From Pyrinomonadaceae bacterium (lineage in GTDB: Bacteria; Acidobacteriota; Blastocatellia; Pyrinomonadales; Pyrinomonadaceae): 64,000 nucleotides of DNA. Under the pieces are notes generated by a model. That model searched no databases. It worked only from the letters and a program-made list of their open reading frames with translations, and had not been told where the DNA came from. Position 1 is the stretch's first letter, and each line of letters opens with the position of its first letter. The stretch covers positions 310,001 through 374,000 of the forward strand of contig JAVEDP010000041.1 in NCBI GenBank assembly GCA_030841085.1, given 5' to 3'. Below are positions 43,023 through 52,822 of this stretch, piece after piece. The position numbers were made by a program, and so were the translations under genes.

Positions 43023-43538
43023 TCAGGCTCGGCGGCGGCGATTCTCAACTATGACAGAGCCCTCGCGCACGACAATCGTGCCCGCAATCAGATCGTGCAG
43101 ACCGCGGCCGCGCGCGTTCAAGGCTGCGATCACAAATCCCAGGCCGAGCGGCAACGCCGACAAAGGATAGCCAACGAAGTGCCGCAAAAAGGCGCGCCCA
43201 ATTCCTAACTCCATTCCGTTACTTTGCCGAATGCGCAGGCCGGTGGCCCATTTGCCAATCGTCAGCCCGGTAAGTCCGGGAAGGACTCCGAGATCAAGTG
43301 CTGCCACCATCAGCGTCAAGAGAACGCCAACGGTTAACGAAGAACTTCCCGCCGAGCGCGCGCCGCCGCCAAGCAACCGACTGACCAGCGTGCTAAACGC
43401 CAAAATTGAGACCAGAACTATGTAGTCAATCAAAATCGCCCCGCAACGCAACGCAAAGGGACCACGAATCCTGGTTAATTTTTGTATGGGTGGCCCGGGC
43501 TTGACGCTTCTTTGCACGGCTAAGGTTTCAGCGCTCAT
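43023..43538 (-). CDS. RDD-family membrane protein
   Basis: A 171-residue RDD protein: a cytoplasmic N-terminus, then LRCGAILIDYIVLVSILAFS with the conserved Arg-Asp pair region, further hydrophobic segments and GKWATGLRIRQSNGMELGIG. The ending GRGLHDLIAGTIVVREGSVI is typical. RDD proteins are three-helix membrane proteins with few known roles (some are ion transporters). It sits between the kinase and the SpoIIE phosphatase genes on the minus strand. Confidence 0.85.
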   Translation of the reverse strand: MSAETLAVQRSVKPGPPIQKLTRIRGPFALRCGAILIDYIVLVSILAFSTLVSRLLGGGARSAGSSSLTVGVLLTLMVAALDLGVLPGLTGLTIGKWATGLRIRQSNGMELGIGRAFLRHFVGYPLSALPLGLGFVIAALNARGRGLHDLIAGTIVVREGSVIVENRRRRA

Positions 43539-43548
43539 TGTCTTGTTA

Positions 43549-43648
43549 GTAGTCAGTTGTTAGTTGTCAGTTATTAGTGGATCAAAATATCGTGGGCATC
43601 TTGACGGCGAAAACTACAACTGACAACGGACAACTGACCACTGACTAC
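43549..43648. repeat. TGTCAGT/AACTGAC-heptamer inverted repeat
   Basis: GTAGTCAGTTGTTAGTTGTC (43550-43569) followed by AGTTATTAG, facing CTACAACTGACAACGGACAA (43614-43633) followed by CTGACCACTGACTAC. Same family as the element between argR and argG. It lies between the RDD and kinase genes. Confidence 0.85.
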
Positions 43649-45255
43649 CCCAAAAGAAAATGCAGCGTCGTCTCTCCCAGTCGAATCTTATCCCCGCTGT
43701 CCAACACGCGCGGTTGGCGCGGCGCCAATCGCACCGAATCGTTAATGACCGTACCGTTCACTGAACCCAGGTCTTCGACTAAAAACGTTTCGCCTTCGCG
43801 CCAAATGCGCGCGTGACGCCGGGAAACTTTTGTTTCCGGATCGAACCGCGACAGATCAATCTCAGGAAAAACATTTGAATGCGGATCGGTGCGGCCGACC
43901 AGGTTGTTATCTTTCTGCAGCACGAACGAAGCATCAAGCTCCGTAGTGCCGGCAACGACAAGCTTCGCAGTTTGCCGCGCCGCATTCAGCGCCGCGCTCG
44001 AGCCGGCCCCGGCCATCGGCTGACGCGCGCCGCAATGCGCACAAAAAACATCATCTGCGGCAATGCGGCCGCCGCAGAAACCGCAGAACACCGTCTGCAC
44101 CTGCGTCGTTTCACCGCCGACCTGCGGCGCTGAACCATAGCTTACCTGCCCGCTCATCAATTTTTCCAGATGCGTCGCCAGCGCGTCACGCATCTGACCG
44201 GCGGAGGCAAAACGATCTTCAGGCTTGTACTCAACCGAGCGCATCAGGATTTGTTCCATCTCGGTGGAGATCGATGGCGCTATCTGGCGCGGGCGTGGAT
44301 TCTTTTGAAAGTCAAAAATCAATAACGGATTGTCCTGCGGATCGGATCCAGTTACGAGGTGAAACATCGTCGCACCCAAACTGTAGACGTCGGACCGCGG
44401 CTCGACGCGACCGCCGAAAAGTTCGGGCGGCGCGTAACCCATCGTGCCCACCGCGGTCACACCCTTCTCTTCCTGCTTCACCCAACGCGCGATCCCAAAA
44501 TCAATCAACATCACCCGGCCGGTGTTGCCGTCAATCATCAGGTTCGCCGGCTTTAAGTCGCGATAGATGATCGGTTTCGGTCGCGTGTGCAGATAATGCA
44601 GAACGTCCGCAGTCTGCATGCCCCAATCGGCGACGGTCTTTTCGTCGACTTTTCCCCCCGGCGCACTTCTCAAACGAGAAGCAAGATCTCCGCCGGCAAT
44701 AAACTTCATCACCAGATAAAACCGCCCCAGGGGTTCATCGTAAAAATAATCGTAGATGGTTGGAATCGACGGGTGTTCCAGCGAAGTTAGCAACAACGAT
44801 TCGCGTTTGAAATCGCCAATGGCTTTTTCATGTTGTGCGGGGTCGAGATGTGATTCAACCATCTCCTTGACAGCACGAGGCGCGTCGCCGAGATTGCGGT
44901 CCTTAGCGAGGTAGACGGCGCCCATTCCTCCGCCACCGATGCGACGCGCAATTTCATAGCGATTATTCAGAACGCTGCCGGGATCCAGCTGCTTTACGGC
45001 AGGTTGCCGGCCGCCGGTAGTGCCCTTCTTAACGGTGTGCTTTACGATTGCCGGCACGTCTATAGTCGAGCTTCCGCCAAGCGACGCCGACGAAATCGGA
45101 CCGCTTACATCTTCGAGGGTTTCCTGCTCGGATGGAGAATCTTCCGACGGTCGCTTTGCCGCGACGGGAATTGGCGCAGGTTGCTGCGTGCCGCAGTTGC
45201 GGCAGAAGCTTTCACCCGGCATAACCGGCGTTCCACATTCGAGACACTCAGCCAT
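43645..45255 (-). CDS. Ser/Thr protein kinase with two zinc ribbons and an FHA domain
   Basis: A 536-residue Hanks-type kinase. Zinc ribbon at residues 4-22 (CLECGTPVMPGESFCRNCG); kinase domain at about 100-365 with RIGGGGMGAVYLAKD (ATP loop), IYRDLKPANLMID (catalytic Asp; the usual HRD is YRD) and LIDFGIARW (DFG). A second zinc ribbon follows (CGFCGGRIAADDVFCAHCG, about 395), then an FHA domain near 440-530 (SRRHARIWREGETFLVEDLG, SVNGTVIND). No membrane segment, so it is cytoplasmic. The cluster with an FHA protein, RDD protein and SpoIIE phosphatase suggests one phospho-signalling unit. Confidence 0.92.
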   Translation of the reverse strand: MAECLECGTPVMPGESFCRNCGTQQPAPIPVAAKRPSEDSPSEQETLEDVSGPISSASLGGSSTIDVPAIVKHTVKKGTTGGRQPAVKQLDPGSVLNNRYEIARRIGGGGMGAVYLAKDRNLGDAPRAVKEMVESHLDPAQHEKAIGDFKRESLLLTSLEHPSIPTIYDYFYDEPLGRFYLVMKFIAGGDLASRLRSAPGGKVDEKTVADWGMQTADVLHYLHTRPKPIIYRDLKPANLMIDGNTGRVMLIDFGIARWVKQEEKGVTAVGTMGYAPPELFGGRVEPRSDVYSLGATMFHLVTGSDPQDNPLLIFDFQKNPRPRQIAPSISTEMEQILMRSVEYKPEDRFASAGQMRDALATHLEKLMSGQVSYGSAPQVGGETTQVQTVFCGFCGGRIAADDVFCAHCGARQPMAGAGSSAALNAARQTAKLVVAGTTELDASFVLQKDNNLVGRTDPHSNVFPEIDLSRFDPETKVSRRHARIWREGETFLVEDLGSVNGTVINDSVRLAPRQPRVLDSGDKIRLGETTLHFLLG

Positions 45256-45314
45256 TTAATAAAACCTATTCTCGAAAAAGCTTTTCCGTTTCTGTTGACG
45301 AACCGCTAACGGAA

Positions 45315-45929
45315 TTATTTAACCAGGCGGAAGCGCAGGAAGGTTTTTCCCACAATGATCTCGTCGCCATCGTTAAGAGACTGGCGCGTCCCGGGCGACA
45401 ACCTTTTGCCGCGGTTCACAAAAGTACCGTTCGTTGAGCCAAGATCTTCCAAAAAATACTGCCCGTCGCGAAACGTAACGCGCGCATGTCGTCGCGACAC
45501 TTTTGCTTCGGGATCGTCCGTGTCCAAATCGACGTCCGGGAAAACTCCGCCGTCCGCATCCCATCGTCCAATTTGCGACTCGGCCGCGCTCAACAGAAAC
45601 TGCTTGCCCGCCGATTTTCCGCGCTCGATAACCAGCTTGGCATGTGCCTTATCGCTCGCACCGTGCGAAGACGAAAGATTCAACGCCGCCGAGCCTTTGC
45701 CTGCCGCTTCAGGCTGTGGCGCCGGCGCGGGGGTACGCGAGCCGTTTTGACCGTCAGCATCGGGCTTGAACTGGTTAACACTCCCCGGCGCGTTCCCCGG
45801 CGCATTCCCCGACATCGTCCCCGACCCATTCGCGCGGGCGTTTGAATTGGGTCTCAGGGCCGCGCCGCATTCGTCACAATACTGCGAACCGTCGAGGTTC
45901 TCGGATTTACACCTTTCACACGTAATCAT
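45315..45929 (-). CDS. Zinc-ribbon FHA-domain protein
   Basis: A 204-residue protein: an N-terminal zinc ribbon (CERCKSENLDGSQYCDECG), a Ser/Ala/Gly/Pro-rich linker of about 70 residues, and a C-terminal FHA domain (VSRRHARVTFRDGQYFLEDL, GSTNGTFVNRGKRL). FHA domains bind phosphothreonine; it is a plausible substrate or adaptor of the kinase encoded 59 bp downstream. It appears to be the first gene of the minus-strand signalling group. Confidence 0.88.
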   Translation of the reverse strand: MITCERCKSENLDGSQYCDECGAALRPNSNARANGSGTMSGNAPGNAPGSVNQFKPDADGQNGSRTPAPAPQPEAAGKGSAALNLSSSHGASDKAHAKLVIERGKSAGKQFLLSAAESQIGRWDADGGVFPDVDLDTDDPEAKVSRRHARVTFRDGQYFLEDLGSTNGTFVNRGKRLSPGTRQSLNDGDEIIVGKTFLRFRLVK

Positions 45930-46284
45930 CGTTTTTCGGAGGTTTGCGACTCGCAGTCAATTCGCGATAGATTCTAAATCCAGACAGCCGGGACTTAGCT
46001 AAAGATCGGCGGGTCATTCTATCGCGAAACTCTTGGCCTCGCCAATCTTGCAGGCTTGAACACTCGCTCAACACTGGAATGTTGGTTCGGGAAAGGCACG
46101 ACGGGACAACTGCAGGATCGCCTTACGCGGCGACGCCCAAAAGCCCGTATACTTGAAACTGTTTAGGGTTTTCTGACGTAACAGTTACTCGAACCAAACT
46201 GGTTTCGGACCAGCCCGTTTTTGCCTGAGAATATTAGTCCGTTTGCAATAGAGAAATATCAACCCCCTGAGCGAAGGAAGAATT
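45930..46284. other. Divergent control region between the FHA gene and the MacA-like gene
   Basis: About 350 bp without a gene. It must contain the promoter of the signalling cluster (leftward) and of the efflux cluster (rightward). A short hairpin CGAACCAAACTGGTTTCG lies at 46191-46208. GGAAG lies 6 bp before the downstream ATG. No known operator recognised. Confidence 0.45.
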
Positions 46285-47796
46285 ATGGCTTTGACCAGAA
46301 GGAAAAAAATTATTATCGCGGTTTCGGCGGTCGCCGTGCTCGCGCTAATCATTATCATTAGCGTATTTGCCACTCGCAAAGACGAAGCTGAAGTAACCAC
46401 CATCAAGCTGGAAATAAAACCGGAACTGCGGCAGACGGTAACCGCGTCAGGCGAAGTCAGGCCAATCCGTTACATCAAGCTGACCAGCGAAGTGCCCGGT
46501 CGCATTGAAGAAATCTATGTAAACGCGGGCGATCAGGTAACCCAGGGCAAGCCGCTGGTGCGCGTCGATCCCACGCAGCTTCAGTCAAGCCAGGAAGCGC
46601 AATTTGCCGCCGCGCAACAGGCCATGAACGATATTCAGAGCGCGCGTAATGCTGTGGCCACCTCTCAACAAGGGCTGGTCGTGGCCGAATCATCCGTTGC
46701 GTCGGCGCGCCAGCAGTTAGTTGCGTTGCAAACTTCTGTCGATCGGGCCCAGGTTGATTTGAATACCGCGCAGCGCGAGTTGAAACGCAGCAGCGATCTT
46801 ATTGAAGCGGGCGTTGCGTCGCGCGGAGATTACGATGCCGCGCGCGATCGTTTCGATCAGGCCAAGATTGCACTGCAAACTGCCCGGGCAAATTTGGAGT
46901 CGCAACGCATCTCCGTCAAGGAAGCCCAGGAAAGGGCCAACCAGCAAAAGCTTTCAGTCCAGGAAGCAAAGACCGGTATCCGTTCTTCAGAGATGCGCGC
47001 CAACCAGCAGCAAGCTCTGCTACGCGGTCAGTCGAGTCAGCGATCGAAGGCAACGCAGTTGTCTCCGCTCACCGGCGTCGTGGCCGACATCCCAACGCGA
47101 GTTGGCGAGTATGCCGTTGCCGGTCTTTCAACCACGCCGCTGATGACTATCGCCGACATGTCGACTATTAACGTAGAAGTGAACGTTGACGAAACCGAAA
47201 TATCAAACGTCGAAGTCGGGCAACAGGCGAAGGTAAAAGTCGATGCGCTCGGCGACAAAGAAATCACTGCGGTCGTAACTCAGAAAAATCCGTTGGCGGT
47301 TTCCAAGTCAGACACGCAGGGCGGCCTTTCGAATCGCGTGAATGTGCAGGAAGCCAAGGAATTCAAAGTTACCGTCGAGCTGCGCGATATGCCTGACGAC
47401 GTACGCGCCGCGCTGCGACCGGGCATGAGCGGCACCGCCACCATCACAACCAAAACCAAAAATAATGTCGTCGCCGTTCCCCTCGAGGCAATTGTCGAGA
47501 AGGCGCCTTCTGCTCCTTCACCTGGTCCAACCGTCGCCGGAAACGTGCCGACGCCTGCCAGCGGTGAGAAACCGAAAAGCGTCAAGGGTGTCTACCTGCT
47601 CGAAGGCAACAAGGTACGCTTCATTGAAGTGACTACCGGGATAACGGGCGAAGCCGATATCGAAGTTACTAGCGGCGTCAAACCGGGCATGGAAATCGTC
47701 CGAGGACCTAGCCGTGTCTTGAAGACTTTGAAAGATGGCATGGCGGTCAAACGCCAGGTACGCAAACCGGGCGCAAACGCCAACGAGGCCAGCTAA
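46285..47796 (+). CDS. MacA/HlyD-type periplasmic adaptor (membrane-fusion protein)
   Basis: A 503-residue adaptor. Membrane anchor at residues 8-27 ([20 protein letters not shown]), lipoyl-like half ([20 protein letters not shown]), a long alpha-hairpin coiled coil (about residues 95-250, rich in Gln/Ala/Glu), second lipoyl half ([19 protein letters not shown]) and beta-barrel/membrane-proximal domains ([19 protein letters not shown]). It links MacB-like permeases to an outer-membrane channel. No TolC gene is in view. It overlaps the ATPase gene by one base. Confidence 0.92.
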   Translation: MALTRRKKIIIAVSAVAVLALIIIISVFATRKDEAEVTTIKLEIKPELRQTVTASGEVRPIRYIKLTSEVPGRIEEIYVNAGDQVTQGKPLVRVDPTQLQSSQEAQFAAAQQAMNDIQSARNAVATSQQGLVVAESSVASARQQLVALQTSVDRAQVDLNTAQRELKRSSDLIEAGVASRGDYDAARDRFDQAKIALQTARANLESQRISVKEAQERANQQKLSVQEAKTGIRSSEMRANQQQALLRGQSSQRSKATQLSPLTGVVADIPTRVGEYAVAGLSTTPLMTIADMSTINVEVNVDETEISNVEVGQQAKVKVDALGDKEITAVVTQKNPLAVSKSDTQGGLSNRVNVQEAKEFKVTVELRDMPDDVRAALRPGMSGTATITTKTKNNVVAVPLEAIVEKAPSAPSPGPTVAGNVPTPASGEKPKSVKGVYLLEGNKVRFIEVTTGITGEADIEVTSGVKPGMEIVRGPSRVLKTLKDGMAVKRQVRKPGANANEAS

Positions 47797-48554
47797 TGAG
47801 CGACGTTACCCTGGCAGCTCCGCCCACTCCAAGCGCGCTGCCCGAACAACCTGTTAGCGCACACGACGCGAACTCGCTCATCTCAATGCGCGATATTTGG
47901 AAAACGTATGAGATGGGATCTGAGCAGGTGCACGCCCTTCATGGCGTTTCATTTGATATCCCGAAAGGCGAGTACATCGCCATCATTGGTCCATCAGGTT
48001 CCGGCAAGTCGACTTTAATGAATCTGATCGGCTGTCTCGACACGCCGAGCAAGGGCGAGTACTGGCTGAACGCAAAGAACGTTTCTTTGATGGATGACGA
48101 CGAGCTCGCACGCATTCGCAATCAGGAAGTGGGCTTTGTTTTTCAAACATTCAATCTCCTGGCGCGGGCTACGGCGTTGCACAACGTGGAGCTGCCGCTG
48201 ATCTATGGCGGCATTGGTTCCAGCCAGCGTCATGAGATGGCGAAAGAAGCGCTGCGCGCGGTTGATCTTTCGGATCGTATTACGCACCGGCCCAACGAAC
48301 TCTCCGGCGGCCAGCGCCAGCGCGTGGCGATCGCTCGGGCGCTGGTGAATCATCCTTCAATTCTGCTTGCGGACGAGCCCACCGGCGCGCTTGATACACA
48401 CACCAGCATGGAGATCATGGATTTGTTCGAGCGGCTGCACGGCGAAGGGAACACGATCATCGTGGTAACTCACGAGCACGACATCGCTGAGCGGGCCCAC
48501 CGCGTAATCTCCATTCGCGACGGTCTGATCGAAAAAGACGAGAAGATCAGGTAG
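47796..48554 (+). CDS. MacB/LolD-type ABC transporter ATP-binding protein
   Basis: A 252-residue ATPase. After a 35-residue leader: [20 protein letters not shown] (Walker A), [20 protein letters not shown] (Q-loop), [20 protein letters not shown] (signature) and [19 protein letters not shown] (Walker B). This is the MacB/LolD class, separate from its permease. It is the only ATPase in the cluster and probably serves several of the four permeases that follow. Confidence 0.93.
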   Translation: MSDVTLAAPPTPSALPEQPVSAHDANSLISMRDIWKTYEMGSEQVHALHGVSFDIPKGEYIAIIGPSGSGKSTLMNLIGCLDTPSKGEYWLNAKNVSLMDDDELARIRNQEVGFVFQTFNLLARATALHNVELPLIYGGIGSSQRHEMAKEALRAVDLSDRITHRPNELSGGQRQRVAIARALVNHPSILLADEPTGALDTHTSMEIMDLFERLHGEGNTIIVVTHEHDIAERAHRVISIRDGLIEKDEKIR

Positions 48555-48589
48555 GAGGCGCATACAGCTGCTGCGTTTTTAGATTGCTT

Positions 48590-48617
48590 GGGCGGGTCAT
48601 GTGCCCGCCCGTTTTAT
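48590..48617 (+). terminator. Terminator-like hairpin between ATPase and first permease
   Basis: GGGCGGG and GCCCGCCC enclose a six-base loop, followed by GTTTTATT; a good intrinsic terminator in form. It lies 2 bp before the ATG of the first permease gene and could reduce read-through or sit in its leader. Confidence 0.6.
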
Positions 48618-48618
48618 T

Positions 48619-49962
48619 ATGTCACTACTCACCGAATCACCGGCTGGGGTAAGGCCTACTCCCGGTAGAACCGACTCGAAAATTGCGGCGCGCATAAGAA
48701 AAGTTTTTAAGCTTCTCCGTGTCGCGGCGTTATGGGAAGCGTTTCTGGTCGCGCTCGGCAGTCTGCGCGCAAACAAGCTGCGCACTTCGCTGACCTTGAT
48801 GGGCATCGTTGTCGGCGTGGCGGCGGTTATTGCGGTCGTGACGATCATCAAGGGACTGGACCAAACTGTCGCCAACACTTTTTCTTCGCAGGGCTCAACG
48901 GTTTTTACTGTCTCGAAACGTCCGCGCGTTATTACTTCGCGCGAGGATTTCGTCAAGTTCAACAAGCGTAAGGACGTGACGCTGGACGACGCCGAGGCAA
49001 TCTTTCGCGTCTGCACGTCGTGCTGGCGCGCGGGCGTTGCAGCAAACACCCCCGACACCGTCAAACACAAGGATCAAAAGTCGGAAAACGTAAACGTGCG
49101 CGGCATTACGCCGAGCGCAATGTTTGACATCGACGCCGTCAATATCGACGCCGGCCGATTCTGGACTGACAATGAAGGCGCCACGGCGCGTGAGATTTGC
49201 GTCGTCGGAACTGACATCGTTCAGAACCTTTTTGGCAGCATAGCGCCGGATCGAGTGGTGGGCCAGAGTGTTTCAGTTGGCGGCCGGCCGTACCAAATTC
49301 TGGGAGTGCTGCAGGCGCAAGGTAAAATCTTTGGCGCCTCGCGCGACAATCTGGTCTATATCCCGTATTCCACTTATCAGAAAAACTTTGGCGCGCATTC
49401 TTCGCTGGTAGTTTTCGTTAAGACACCGACAGCGCAGCAACTGGAAGAGGCCGAGGATCAGGTGCGTACGATAATGCGCAACCGTCGCGGTAAAACATTT
49501 GGCGATGACAGCGACGAAGGCTTCACATTAGAGACGTCGGACGTGTTCATCGATCTTTACGGTAAGGCGACCTCGAACATTTATATCGTGACTTATCTGG
49601 TGGCGGGCGTTTCGTTGTTTGTCGGCGGCATCGTGGTGATGAACATCATGCTGGTTTCGGTAACTGAACGGACGAAAGAGATCGGCATCCGCAAAGCAAT
49701 CGGCGCGCGCCGCAAAGACATCCTGACGCAGTTTTTGATCGAGGCGATCACGGTCGCAGCCGTGGGCGGCGCGATTGGCGTGCTTACCGGCTTTGGCCTG
49801 GCTTATGCAATTTCATTCCTGATCGGCTTTCCTCTTTTGGTGAGCGTGGCTTCGGTTGTGCTCGGCGTCGGAATGTCTTCGGTTGTGGGCGTCATCAGTG
49901 GACTGTGGCCCGCCTGGCGCGCGGCGCGTTTGCATCCGATTGAGGCCTTAAGGTCAGAATGA
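48619..49962 (+). CDS. MacB-like (FtsX-domain) ABC permease 1
   Basis: A 447-residue permease. N-terminal helix (LRANKLRTSLTLMGIVVGVA), a large periplasmic MacB-PCD domain (about 110-320), then three C-terminal helices with the family block GGIVVMNIMLVSVTERTKEI followed by GIRKAIGARRKDIL. It ends with LWPAWRAARLHPIEALRSE. A GTG at 48601 would start inside the hairpin; the ATG at 48619 is preferred. The N-terminal extension (30 residues) is longer than in the other three permeases. Confidence 0.9.
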   Translation: MSLLTESPAGVRPTPGRTDSKIAARIRKVFKLLRVAALWEAFLVALGSLRANKLRTSLTLMGIVVGVAAVIAVVTIIKGLDQTVANTFSSQGSTVFTVSKRPRVITSREDFVKFNKRKDVTLDDAEAIFRVCTSCWRAGVAANTPDTVKHKDQKSENVNVRGITPSAMFDIDAVNIDAGRFWTDNEGATAREICVVGTDIVQNLFGSIAPDRVVGQSVSVGGRPYQILGVLQAQGKIFGASRDNLVYIPYSTYQKNFGAHSSLVVFVKTPTAQQLEEAEDQVRTIMRNRRGKTFGDDSDEGFTLETSDVFIDLYGKATSNIYIVTYLVAGVSLFVGGIVVMNIMLVSVTERTKEIGIRKAIGARRKDILTQFLIEAITVAAVGGAIGVLTGFGLAYAISFLIGFPLLVSVASVVLGVGMSSVVGVISGLWPAWRAARLHPIEALRSE

Positions 49963-49966
49963 CCTT

Positions 49967-50092
49967 ATTGCCGATTGCCAATTGCCGATTGCCGATTAGC
50001 ACCGCAATAGGTTTGGCGATTTGAGGCCAACGGGAACTAGCTCGTGAGAATGAAAATGAACAATCGGAAATCGGCAATCGGCAATCGGCAAT
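49967..50092. repeat. GCCGATT-heptamer hairpin before permease 2
   Basis: Left arm 49967-49998 (ATTGCCGATTGCCAATTGCC and onward), right arm 50061-50092 (CAATCGGAAATCGGCAATCG and onward). Same family as the two liv elements. The permease 2 ATG begins inside the last unit (GGCAATG), so the repeat supplies its start codon. Confidence 0.88.
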
Positions 50093-51335
50093 GAGACTTG
50101 ACGACATTAAAGAATCCGCCCTGATGGCCTTCGACACGCTGCGCGCGAACAAGCTGCGCTCGTTGTTGACGATCCTTGGTGTCACTGTCGGCGTGGTGAC
50201 GGTGATCTTCATGGTGTCGATCATCCAGGGTCTGAACAAAGCTTTCGCGCAGCAGATTGAAGCGCTCGGTTCGAATGCGATTTGGGCCACCAAATTTGAT
50301 CCCAGCTTTGGTCACCAACCAACCTCGGAAGAAATCCACCGCAAAGACCTGACCCTCGAAGATGCTGAGGCCATTCGCAACGAAGCGCCTTCCGTGCTCA
50401 GTGTTTCCCCGATTCATCGCAAGATCGCGGAGACGGTTCGCTATGCCGACAAACAATCTGACACGCCGATCGTTATCGGCGCCACGCCTTATTACGAGTT
50501 CACACAATCGAGCTTTGTCGATCGCGGGCGCTTTATCACCGACACCGATATGCGCGAGCGCAGCAACATCTGCGTACTGGGCATCGATCTCGTAAAGGCC
50601 CTGTTTCCCTACGAAGATCCAATCGACAAAGAATTGAAGATAAACGGCAAGCCCTTCAAAGTTGTCGGCGTGATGGAACCGCTGGGAACTTTTCTCGGCC
50701 AGTCGCGCGACAATCAAGTTTTCATTCCGATCACGACGTTTGCTAAATACTACCCGGGCGAGCAACCGTTTCCGGAAGTTGTGTTTGTAATTATCGTGCG
50801 GCCCAAGTCGCGCGCTTACGTGAAGTCCGCGATCGACGAGATGACCGACATCCTGCGGCGACGGCGGCGTGATGCAACCGGAGCGCCGAGCACGTTTGGC
50901 ATCTCGTCACAGGACGCGCTACTTGATATCTACAATCAACTCACCGGCGCGACGGCGTTGGTGTTGACTGCGATTTCATTCGTGGCGCTGATGATTGGCG
51001 GTATCGGCGTGATGAACATCATGCTGGTTTCAGTTACCGAACGCACCAAGGAAATCGGCATCAGAAAAGCTGTGGGGGCGACGCGTCTGAACATACTCTC
51101 GCAGTTTTTGATTGAAGCGGTGGTACTGACGGCGTTTGGCGGCGTCATCGGCCTCGTGCTTGGCGAGGTAGCGAGCTTACTAACTAACAAATACTCGCCG
51201 CTGCCGGCATTCGTGCCGATGTGGGCGATCGTAGTCGGCATAGGCATCTCAGCGGCGGTGGGAATCATCTTCGGATTGTGGCCGGCGTGGAAAGCTGCGC
51301 GGTTGGATCCCATTGAAGCGTTGCGTTGGGAATAG
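50091..51335 (+). CDS. MacB-like ABC permease 2
   Basis: A 414-residue permease with the same plan as its neighbours: DTLRANKLRSLLTILGVTVG, periplasmic domain, then MIGGIGVMNIMLVSVTERTK and EIGIRKAVGATRLNIL, ending LWPAWKAARLDPIEALRWE. The start codon lies in the repeat and no Shine-Dalgarno sequence is visible, so its translation may depend on read-through coupling or a leaderless-like mode. Paralogous to permeases 1, 3 and 4. Confidence 0.9.
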   Translation: MRLDDIKESALMAFDTLRANKLRSLLTILGVTVGVVTVIFMVSIIQGLNKAFAQQIEALGSNAIWATKFDPSFGHQPTSEEIHRKDLTLEDAEAIRNEAPSVLSVSPIHRKIAETVRYADKQSDTPIVIGATPYYEFTQSSFVDRGRFITDTDMRERSNICVLGIDLVKALFPYEDPIDKELKINGKPFKVVGVMEPLGTFLGQSRDNQVFIPITTFAKYYPGEQPFPEVVFVIIVRPKSRAYVKSAIDEMTDILRRRRRDATGAPSTFGISSQDALLDIYNQLTGATALVLTAISFVALMIGGIGVMNIMLVSVTERTKEIGIRKAVGATRLNILSQFLIEAVVLTAFGGVIGLVLGEVASLLTNKYSPLPAFVPMWAIVVGIGISAAVGIIFGLWPAWKAARLDPIEALRWE

Positions 51336-51340
51336 CGCCC

Positions 51341-51406
51341 CAAGTTTAGAGTCCAAACTTCAGTTTGCTGATTTCCGTACAAACAACCTAAAGTTTGGAC
51401 TCCGAC
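51341..51406. repeat. GAGTCCAAAC-family inverted repeat before permease 3
   Basis: AAGTTTAGAGTCCAAACTTC followed by AGTTTG (51342-51367) faces CAACCTAAAGTTTGGACTCC (51384-51403). Related to the GAGTCCAAGCTTTAG family. Confidence 0.8.
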
Positions 51407-51474
51407 TTCCTTGAGTTAATATCTTCCCCATACCCCTGCAACCAAACCACGGATCGGACCGTAATAACCTTTAA

Positions 51475-52716
51475 GTGAAATTCATAGAGACTCTGAAACT
51501 TGCGATTGCCGCCATTTGGGCGCACAAGCTCCGTTCGGCGCTAACGCTGTTAGGGATGATCATTGGCGTCACCGCGTTTGTGGTTGTCGTGTCGCTTATC
51601 CAGGGCTTCAACAAGTACATCGACGAAAAGATTGCCGGCATCGGTTCGAAGTCGTTCACCGTGCAGCGCTTTAACTTTGAAGACTTCAAAGACCTGGACA
51701 CCATCGCCGCGGCGCAAAGACGAAACAAAGAATTAACTCTCGATGATTACGAATATTTGAAAGCGCGCGCCACGCTCATCGATAAGATCGGCGCCAAGGC
51801 CCGCGCCTCGCGGGCGCTGGTAAAGCGCGGCACGAAAATCGCGGAAGATGTTCCGGTTGATGGAGCGATGCCGGTTATTGCCGATATCGACAACATCGAC
51901 GTCGCCGAAGGCCGTTACATAACCGAAGCCGAAAACGATAGCGCCATGCGCGTCGCCTTTATCGGCGTGGACGTCGCTACTGCGCTTTTCCCAGCCGGTT
52001 CGACCAGCGCCATCGGCGAAGAGATCAACGTGGCTGGTTTGCCTTATCGGATCATCGGTATCGCGGTAGCGAAAGGGACTGTGTTTGGCGTTCCCCAGGA
52101 CAACTTCATCACGTTGCCGCTCAAAACTTATGGCAATAACTTTGGCGGCTTCACGCGCAATCGCCTGCTCTACTTCGAAGCCACTTCCAAGACTGACGAC
52201 ACTTTTAAAGACGCAGTCGATGAAGCGAGGTTTTTGTTGCGTTCGCGCCGGCACATAAAGTCGGATGAGAAAGATAATTTCGGCATCGTTACGCCGGACG
52301 CGATTACGGGTTTTCGCGACCGCTTGCTGGGACCGACTTATATTGTCGCGATCGCAGTGCCGGGCATCGCGTTGCTGGTTGGGGCCATCGTTATCATGAA
52401 CATTATGCTGGTGTCAGTGACGGAAAGAACCAAAGAGATTGGCATACGCAAGTCGCTTGGCGCGCGGCGAGTTGATGTTCTTAAACAATTCCTGGTTGAG
52501 GCTGTGACGCTTTCCGCGATCGGCGGCGCGGTCGGCGTGCTGCTTGCCTGGATCGTCGGAATGATAATGACGGCAATCTTTTTCCCTACCTATCTATCGC
52601 TTGGCGCAATCCTGTTTACGATATTTGTGTCAGGTGGAATTGGGATTATTTCGGGAGTGTTCCCGGCCTGGAAAGCGGCACGGCTGGACCCGATCGAAGC
52701 GCTACGCGCTGATTGA
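51475..52716 (+). CDS. MacB-like ABC permease 3
   Basis: A 413-residue permease starting at GTG, preceded by no clear Shine-Dalgarno. IWAHKLRSALTLLGMIIGVT, periplasmic domain with several Asp/Glu-rich segments, IVIMNIMLVSVTERTKEIGI and RKSLGARRVDVLKQFLVEAV, ending FPAWKAARLDPIEALRAD. The most divergent of the four (KSLGARR for KAIGARR). Confidence 0.9.
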   Translation: MKFIETLKLAIAAIWAHKLRSALTLLGMIIGVTAFVVVVSLIQGFNKYIDEKIAGIGSKSFTVQRFNFEDFKDLDTIAAAQRRNKELTLDDYEYLKARATLIDKIGAKARASRALVKRGTKIAEDVPVDGAMPVIADIDNIDVAEGRYITEAENDSAMRVAFIGVDVATALFPAGSTSAIGEEINVAGLPYRIIGIAVAKGTVFGVPQDNFITLPLKTYGNNFGGFTRNRLLYFEATSKTDDTFKDAVDEARFLLRSRRHIKSDEKDNFGIVTPDAITGFRDRLLGPTYIVAIAVPGIALLVGAIVIMNIMLVSVTERTKEIGIRKSLGARRVDVLKQFLVEAVTLSAIGGAVGVLLAWIVGMIMTAIFFPTYLSLGAILFTIFVSGGIGIISGVFPAWKAARLDPIEALRAD

Positions 52717-52717
52717 C

Positions 52718-52808
52718 CAGTCGGCAGACGGCAGGAGCAGTCGGCAGGAGAGCGGCGGCAATATTCTTTTTCATCTCCTGCCGACTGCTGCTGCCGACTG
52801 CCGACTGT
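52718..52808. repeat. GTCGGCA/TGCCGAC-type hairpin before permease 4
   Basis: CAGTCGGCAGACGGCAGGAG (52719-52738) followed by CAGTCGGCAGGAGAG faces ATCTCCTGCCGACTGCTG (52772-52789) followed by CTGCCGACTGCCGACTG. Another family of 7-bp-like units. A normal GGAGG lies between it and the next ATG. Confidence 0.88.
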
Positions 52809-52822
52809 AACGTGGAGGTGTT

